Source of the DNA: Streptomyces pyxinae
Lineage (GTDB): Bacteria > Actinomycetota > Actinomycetes > Streptomycetales > Streptomycetaceae
DNA: 64,000 nucleotides
NCBI RefSeq assembly: GCF_024756275.1
Contig: NZ_JANUGQ010000001.1
Span: 124,001-188,000 of the forward strand
Reading direction: 5' to 3'
The position numbers and the translations under genes were made by a program. The first letter of the stretch is position 1. Each line of letters begins with the position of its first letter. This document shows, one piece after another, positions 60,536 to 64,000 of the stretch. A model generated the notes under the pieces. That model was not told the origin of the DNA. It searched no databases and worked only from the letters and a program-made list of their open reading frames with translations.

Positions 60536-62407
60536 TTGAGCACTCAAGCACTCCCGGGCCGAGGCCCGGGCAGCGGGCGGATCAGGGCCAGAGCCACGGC
60601 CGGATTCACCGCACTGCTGCTGCCGCTGGCCGCCCTGGTCGGCCTCGCCACCCCCGCCGAGGCCGCCACGGGGGCCACCGCCACCTACACCAAGACCTCC
60701 GACTGGGGCTCCGGCTTCGGCGGCAACTGGACCGTGAAGAACACCGGCACCACCGCGCTGAGCTCCTGGACGGTGGAGTGGGACTTCCCCGCCGACACCA
60801 AGGTGACCTCCGCCTGGGACGCCACCGTCACCAACAGCGGCACCCACTGGACCGCCAAGAACCTGGGCTGGAACGGCAGCATCGCCCCCGGCGCCTCCGT
60901 CTCCTTCGGCTTCAACGGCACCGGCCCCGGCTCCCCGGCCGGCTGCAAGATCAACGGCGGCTCCTGCGACGGCGGCAGCGTCCCCGGCGACAACCCGCCC
61001 AGCGCGCCCGGCACCCCGACCGCGTCCGGTGTCACCGACACCTCGGTGAAGCTCTCCTGGAGCGCCGCCACCGACGACAACGGCGTCAAGAGCTACGACG
61101 TGCTCCGCGACGGCACCAAGGTCACCACGGTGACCGGCACGACCTACACGGACACCAAGCTCACCGCCGGCACCGACTACTCGTACGCCGTCCAGGCGCG
61201 GGACACCAAGGACCAGACGGGACCCGTCAGCGCCTCGGTCAAGGTCCGCACCACCGGCGGCGGCACCGACCCCGGCCCGGGTCCCGGCCCCGGCTCGGCG
61301 GTGAAGCTGGGCTACTTCACCAACTGGGGCGTCTACGGGCGGAACTACCACGTCAAGAACCTGGTCACCTCCGGTTCCGCCAACAAGATCACCCACATCA
61401 ACTACGCCTTCGGCAATGTCACCGGCGGCAAGTGCGCCATCGGTGACTCCTACGCCGACTACGACAAGGCGTACACCGCCGACCAGTCCGTCGACGGGGT
61501 GGCCGACAACTGGGACCAGCCGCTGCGCGGCAACTTCAACCAGCTGCGCAAGCTGAAGGCGAAGTACCCGCACATCAAGGTGCTCTGGTCGTTCGGCGGC
61601 TGGACCTGGTCCGGCGGCTTCGGCCAGGCGGCGGCCAACCCGGCGGCCTTCGCCCAGTCCTGCTACGACCTGGTGGAGGACCCGCGCTGGGCCGATGTCT
61701 TCGACGGCATCGACCTGGACTGGGAGTACCCGAACGCCTGCGGTCTCACCTGTGACACCAGCGGCCCGGCGGCCCTGAAGAACCTGGTGCAGGCCGTGCG
61801 CGCCAAGTTCGGCGCCGACAACCTGGTCACCGCGGCCGTCACGGCCGACGGCTCGGACGGCGGCAAGATCGACGCGGCCGACTACGGCGGCGCCGCGCAG
61901 TACCTCGACTGGTACAACGTGATGACCTACGACTTCTTCGGCGCCTGGGCGGAGAAGGGCCCGACGGCCCCGCACTCCCCGCTCACCTCGTACCCGGGCA
62001 TCCCGCAGGCGGGCTTCAACTCCGCCGACGCGATCGCCAAGTTCAAGTCCAAGGGCGTCCCGGCCAAGAAGCTGCTGCTCGGCATCGGTTTCTACGGCCG
62101 CGGCTGGACCGGGGTCACCCAGTCCGCCCCGGGCGGCACCGCCACCGGCGCGGCCAACGGCACGTACGAGAAGGGCATCGAGGACTACAAGGTCCTCAAG
62201 ACCTCCTGCCCGGCCACCGGCACCATCGCCGGCACCGCCTACGCCCACTGCGGCACCAACTGGTGGAGCTACGACACCCCGGCGACCGTCACCTCCAAGA
62301 TGGGCTGGGCCAAGAGCCAGGGCCTGGGCGGCGCCTTCTTCTGGGAGTTCAGCGGCGACACCGCCAACGGTGAGCTGGTGAGCGCCATCCACAGCGGCCT
62401 CGGGTAA
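60536..62407 (+). CDS. chiC: Secreted GH18 chitinase with CBM2 and fibronectin III domains
   Basis: 623 residues from a TTG with GTGAGGAG at 5 bp. Signal peptide about 1-43 (cut AEA/ATG). CBM2 at about 44-142 (TYTKTSDWGSGFGGNWTVKN), FnIII at about 156-243 (APGTPTASGVTDTSVKLSWS), Pro/Gly linker, then GH18 with catalytic Glu397 in DGIDLDWEYP and substrate groove regions SFGGWTW, MTYDFFG and FFWEFSGD. It degrades chitin in soil; products (GlcNAc) signal through DasR. Domain order and start match the Streptomyces chitinase group around ChiC. Regulated by the 60429-60470 operators. Confidence 0.93.
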   Translation: MSTQALPGRGPGSGRIRARATAGFTALLLPLAALVGLATPAEAATGATATYTKTSDWGSGFGGNWTVKNTGTTALSSWTVEWDFPADTKVTSAWDATVTNSGTHWTAKNLGWNGSIAPGASVSFGFNGTGPGSPAGCKINGGSCDGGSVPGDNPPSAPGTPTASGVTDTSVKLSWSAATDDNGVKSYDVLRDGTKVTTVTGTTYTDTKLTAGTDYSYAVQARDTKDQTGPVSASVKVRTTGGGTDPGPGPGPGSAVKLGYFTNWGVYGRNYHVKNLVTSGSANKITHINYAFGNVTGGKCAIGDSYADYDKAYTADQSVDGVADNWDQPLRGNFNQLRKLKAKYPHIKVLWSFGGWTWSGGFGQAAANPAAFAQSCYDLVEDPRWADVFDGIDLDWEYPNACGLTCDTSGPAALKNLVQAVRAKFGADNLVTAAVTADGSDGGKIDAADYGGAAQYLDWYNVMTYDFFGAWAEKGPTAPHSPLTSYPGIPQAGFNSADAIAKFKSKGVPAKKLLLGIGFYGRGWTGVTQSAPGGTATGAANGTYEKGIEDYKVLKTSCPATGTIAGTAYAHCGTNWWSYDTPATVTSKMGWAKSQGLGGAFFWEFSGDTANGELVSAIHSGLG

Positions 62408-62470
62408 CTCCCGGACCGCCCCCGATCCCTCCCGCCGCGCGTCCATGGGCGCCCGGCCGGAGGAACGACG

Positions 62471-62498
62471 GAAGCCGCACCCGGCGGGGTGCGGCTTC
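62471..62498. terminator. Chitinase terminator
   Basis: Perfect 12-bp stem GAAGCCGCACCC / GGGTGCGGCTTC with a 4-nt loop, about 65 bp after the stop. Confidence 0.85.
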
Positions 62499-62611
62499 TG
62501 TCATGTCCGTTCGTCCCTACCCGGTCTACGCGGTACGGGGCCGGTGCGGCCGGCCCGTACGGTACGAACCCGGCCGGCCAGTCGTACGTACGCGATCGGG
62601 CCGGTCACCCG

Positions 62612-63145
62612 TCAGGCGACATTCACTCTCTGTCCGGGCGGCGCGGCTTCCAGCCAGGCGAGGAAGCCGGTGAGGGCGTCCTCGCTCATGGCCAGCTCCA
62701 CATGGGTGCCCCGGTGCAGACAGCCGAGGACCACCGAGTCGGAGAGCAGGGCCAGTTCCTCCTCGCCCTCGGGCATCCGGCGGGCCAGCACCTCGATCGC
62801 CGAGCGCTCCAGGACGCGGCGGGGGCGGGGGGCGTAGGAGAAGACCCGGAACCAGGCGATCCGGTCGCCGCCGTAGCGGGCCACGCCGTACACCCAGCCC
62901 TTGCCGGACGGCGTACCGGCCACGGAAGCGGCGGGACCGGCCGGCGGGGCGGGGACGGCGGGGGCCGGGCCGGTGTCCGCGTCGGGGGCGCCGGCGGGCT
63001 CCTCCCGGGGCGGGGCGTCCCAGCGCAGGCTGCAGTCGAAGGTACCGCCCGAGCGCTGGATCAGCCGGCGCCGCAGCCCGAAGGCGAACAGCCCGACCAC
63101 CACCAGTGCGACGACCACGGCGCTCACGACCAGAGCGAGGAACAT
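62612..63145 (-). CDS. DUF2550 membrane-anchored protein
   Basis: 177 residues. An N-terminal membrane segment (FLALVVSAVVVALVVVGLFAF) is followed by RRRLIQRSGGTFDCSLRW, a Pro/Ala-rich spacer and a folded region (GWVYGVARYGGDRIAWFRVFSY ... RRMPEGEEELALLSDSVVLGC ... HVELAMSEDALTGFLAWLEAA). It matches DUF2550, conserved next to atpC in Streptomyces. AGGAGG precedes the ATG; a GTG 6 bp upstream is an alternative. Function unknown. Confidence 0.85.
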   Translation of the reverse strand: MFLALVVSAVVVALVVVGLFAFGLRRRLIQRSGGTFDCSLRWDAPPREEPAGAPDADTGPAPAVPAPPAGPAASVAGTPSGKGWVYGVARYGGDRIAWFRVFSYAPRPRRVLERSAIEVLARRMPEGEEELALLSDSVVLGCLHRGTHVELAMSEDALTGFLAWLEAAPPGQRVNVA

Positions 63146-63209
63146 CTCCACCGACCTCCTCGCCTTGTCCCGTAACAACAGTTGTATGGCCCGGCTGGCT
63201 TCCGCATCG

Positions 63210-63258
63210 CCTCAGCCGCGGCTCGGTCCGAAGAGTTCCGGACCGGCCGCGGCTGAGG
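63210..63258. terminator. ATP synthase operon terminator
   Basis: CCTCAGCCGCGG / CCGCGGCTGAGG (12-bp perfect stem) with an inner GGTCCG / CGGACC stem, located just beyond the atpC stop on the leftward strand. Confidence 0.75.
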
Positions 63259-63281
63259 GGACGACGTATCGGCGCGGGGCG

Positions 63282-63656
63282 TCAGCGTACCGCCACCGCA
63301 CGCAGCCGGACGTCCGCGCGCCGCTCGGCGGCGGCGTCCGAGTCGGCCTTGGCGCGCTCCAGGGCGCGCTCGGCGCGCTGGGCGTCGATCTCGTCGGCCA
63401 GCTCGGCGATCTCCGCCAGCAGCGACAGCTTGTTGTCCGCGAACGAGATGAAACCGCCGTGCACCGCGGCGATGACGGTGCCGCCCTCGGTCGTACGGAT
63501 GGTCACCGGGCCCGACTCCAGCACACCCAGCAGCGGCTGGTGGCCGGGCATGACGCCGATGTCGCCGGAGGTGGTGCGCGCGATGACCAGGGTGGCCTCG
63601 CCGGACCAGACACTCCGGTCCGCGGCGACCAGCTCGACGTGCAGCTCAGCGGCCAA
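63282..63656 (-). CDS. atpC: ATP synthase F1 epsilon subunit
   Basis: 124 residues from a TTG with GAGGAG at 7 bp. It shows the epsilon beta-sandwich (ELHVELVAADRSVWSGEATLVIARTTSGDIGVMPGHQPLL) and C-terminal helices with SLLAEIAELADEIDAQRAERALERAKA. It is part of the central stalk that couples rotation to catalysis and can inhibit ATP hydrolysis. The last gene of the atp operon, it follows atpD after an unusually long 164-bp gap. Confidence 0.95.
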   Translation of the reverse strand: MAAELHVELVAADRSVWSGEATLVIARTTSGDIGVMPGHQPLLGVLESGPVTIRTTEGGTVIAAVHGGFISFADNKLSLLAEIAELADEIDAQRAERALERAKADSDAAAERRADVRLRAVAVR

Positions 63657-63820
63657 GGGTGGCTCCTCGGGTCTCCACCCGGCGGATGTGCCGGGTGTTG
63701 GGTCAATTCTAAGGGGCGTGCGGAGGGGGGCGGGACGTGTGCCCGCCCCCGTCCGTGAGTCACCGGCGGAGCCGTCCGCCGGGGGCCTCGCGGGCACCCC
63801 GGCGGAGGTCACCGGGAACG
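63657..63820. other. atpD-atpC intergenic gap with G/C hairpin
   Basis: GGGGGCGGG (63726-63734) can pair with CCCGCCCCC (63742-63750) within the leftward transcript. It could temper read-through from atpD into atpC. No other feature. Confidence 0.4.
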
Positions 63821-64000
63821 TCAGGAGACGCCGAGCTCCTTGGCGTTCTTCTTGAGGTCCTCAAGACCACCGCACATGAAGAACGCCTGCTCCGGGAAGT
63901 GGTCGTACTCGCCGTCGCAGATCGCGTTGAACGCGGCGATCGACTCGTCCAGCGGCACGTCCGAACCGTCCACACCGGTGAACTGCTTGGCGGCGTGGGT
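63821..64000 (-). CDS. atpD: ATP synthase F1 beta subunit, C-terminal 59 residues only
   Basis: The frame runs off the window end, so only the C-terminus is present: [20 protein letters not shown], then [22 protein letters not shown] and the end [11 protein letters not shown]. These match the DELSEED-following helical C-terminal domain of AtpD. Beta is the catalytic subunit of F1. It lies upstream of atpC in the leftward operon. Confidence 0.92.
   Translation of the reverse strand, partial: THAAKQFTGVDGSDVPLDESIAAFNAICDGEYDHFPEQAFFMCGGLEDLKKNAKELGVS

Noticed and set aside
1..64000. CRISPR arrays, tRNA/rRNA genes, insertion sequences, phage genes, cobalamin riboswitch
   Set aside because: No regularly spaced identical repeats, no tRNA-like cloverleaf, no transposase or integrase motif and no B12-box-like leader were recognised by eye.

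Overview
The window is about 64 kb of very GC-rich DNA (clearly above 70%, strong G/C third-codon bias, many GTG/TTG starts). Gene content and order match a Streptomyces chromosome core. The Scy/FilP cytoskeletal pair, nucS, the atpD-atpC end of the ATP synthase operon, a CBM2-FnIII-GH18 chitinase with chitin-type operator repeats, and a pfkA / pta-ackA-pyk block lie in an order I recall from the S. coelicolor SCO5373-SCO5435 region. The species cannot be named from sequence alone. I saw no rRNA, tRNA, CRISPR array, insertion sequence or phage genes.

Layout. 1-1917: end of a CitA/CitB-type two-component system. 2305-10881: membrane-anchored RICIN protein, then 6-phosphofructokinase divergent from phosphotransacetylase, acetate kinase and pyruvate kinase (lower glycolysis and acetate overflow). 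10976-13581: three-gene leftward operon for two exported proteins and a membrane protein (DUF6230/DUF6114 type). 14219-16140: thioredoxin-TPR protein divergent from a TetR regulator. 16266-21313: an accessory-looking cassette with a LegB-like sugar-nucleotide dehydratase, a MurG-like glycosyltransferase and a divergent OmpR/HK pair. 21267-25631: GNAT, isobutyryl-CoA mutase IcmA, two DUF3817 proteins, MarR and a thiamine-binding-type protein. 25961-28049: three overlapping AIM24 genes. 28183-31172: MarR, a two-component system and a divergent PepSY protein, followed by a strong terminator and a non-coding tandem-repeat block.

31962-34796 carries meaB, thiolase and methylmalonyl-CoA epimerase. 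35146-40477 is scy and filP. 40775-44906 holds two paralogous ABC exporter pairs. 44979-48378 has a small zinc-motif protein, an LLM-type flavin oxidoreductase, an SCO5389-type protein and NucS. 48499-53336 has a large membrane-anchored STAND-like NTPase with a Gly/Ser/Thr tail, a STAS protein and 3-hydroxybutyryl-CoA dehydrogenase. 53601-56720 is a three-gene operon whose first two products share a short FSIGGS motif. 56914-60412 has a cobalamin adenosyltransferase, a membrane protein and a NarL-type two-component system. 60536-64000 has chitinase, a DUF2550 protein, atpC and partial atpD.

Functional threads. (1) Acyl-CoA/B12 metabolism: icmA, meaB, thiolase, epimerase, 3-hydroxybutyryl-CoA dehydrogenase and PduO-type adenosyltransferase are dispersed but would cooperate in butyrate/isobutyrate, propionate and methylmalonyl-CoA flux. 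(2) Polar growth: Scy and FilP. (3) Envelope and signalling: four two-component systems, two ABC exporters and several membrane-anchored low-complexity proteins. Best candidates for something undescribed are the LegB/MurG-like/two-component cassette, the FSIGGS-motif gene pair at 53601-55824, and the low-complexity ORF fitted by 4-bp overlaps between a response regulator and its kinase at 19161-19895.
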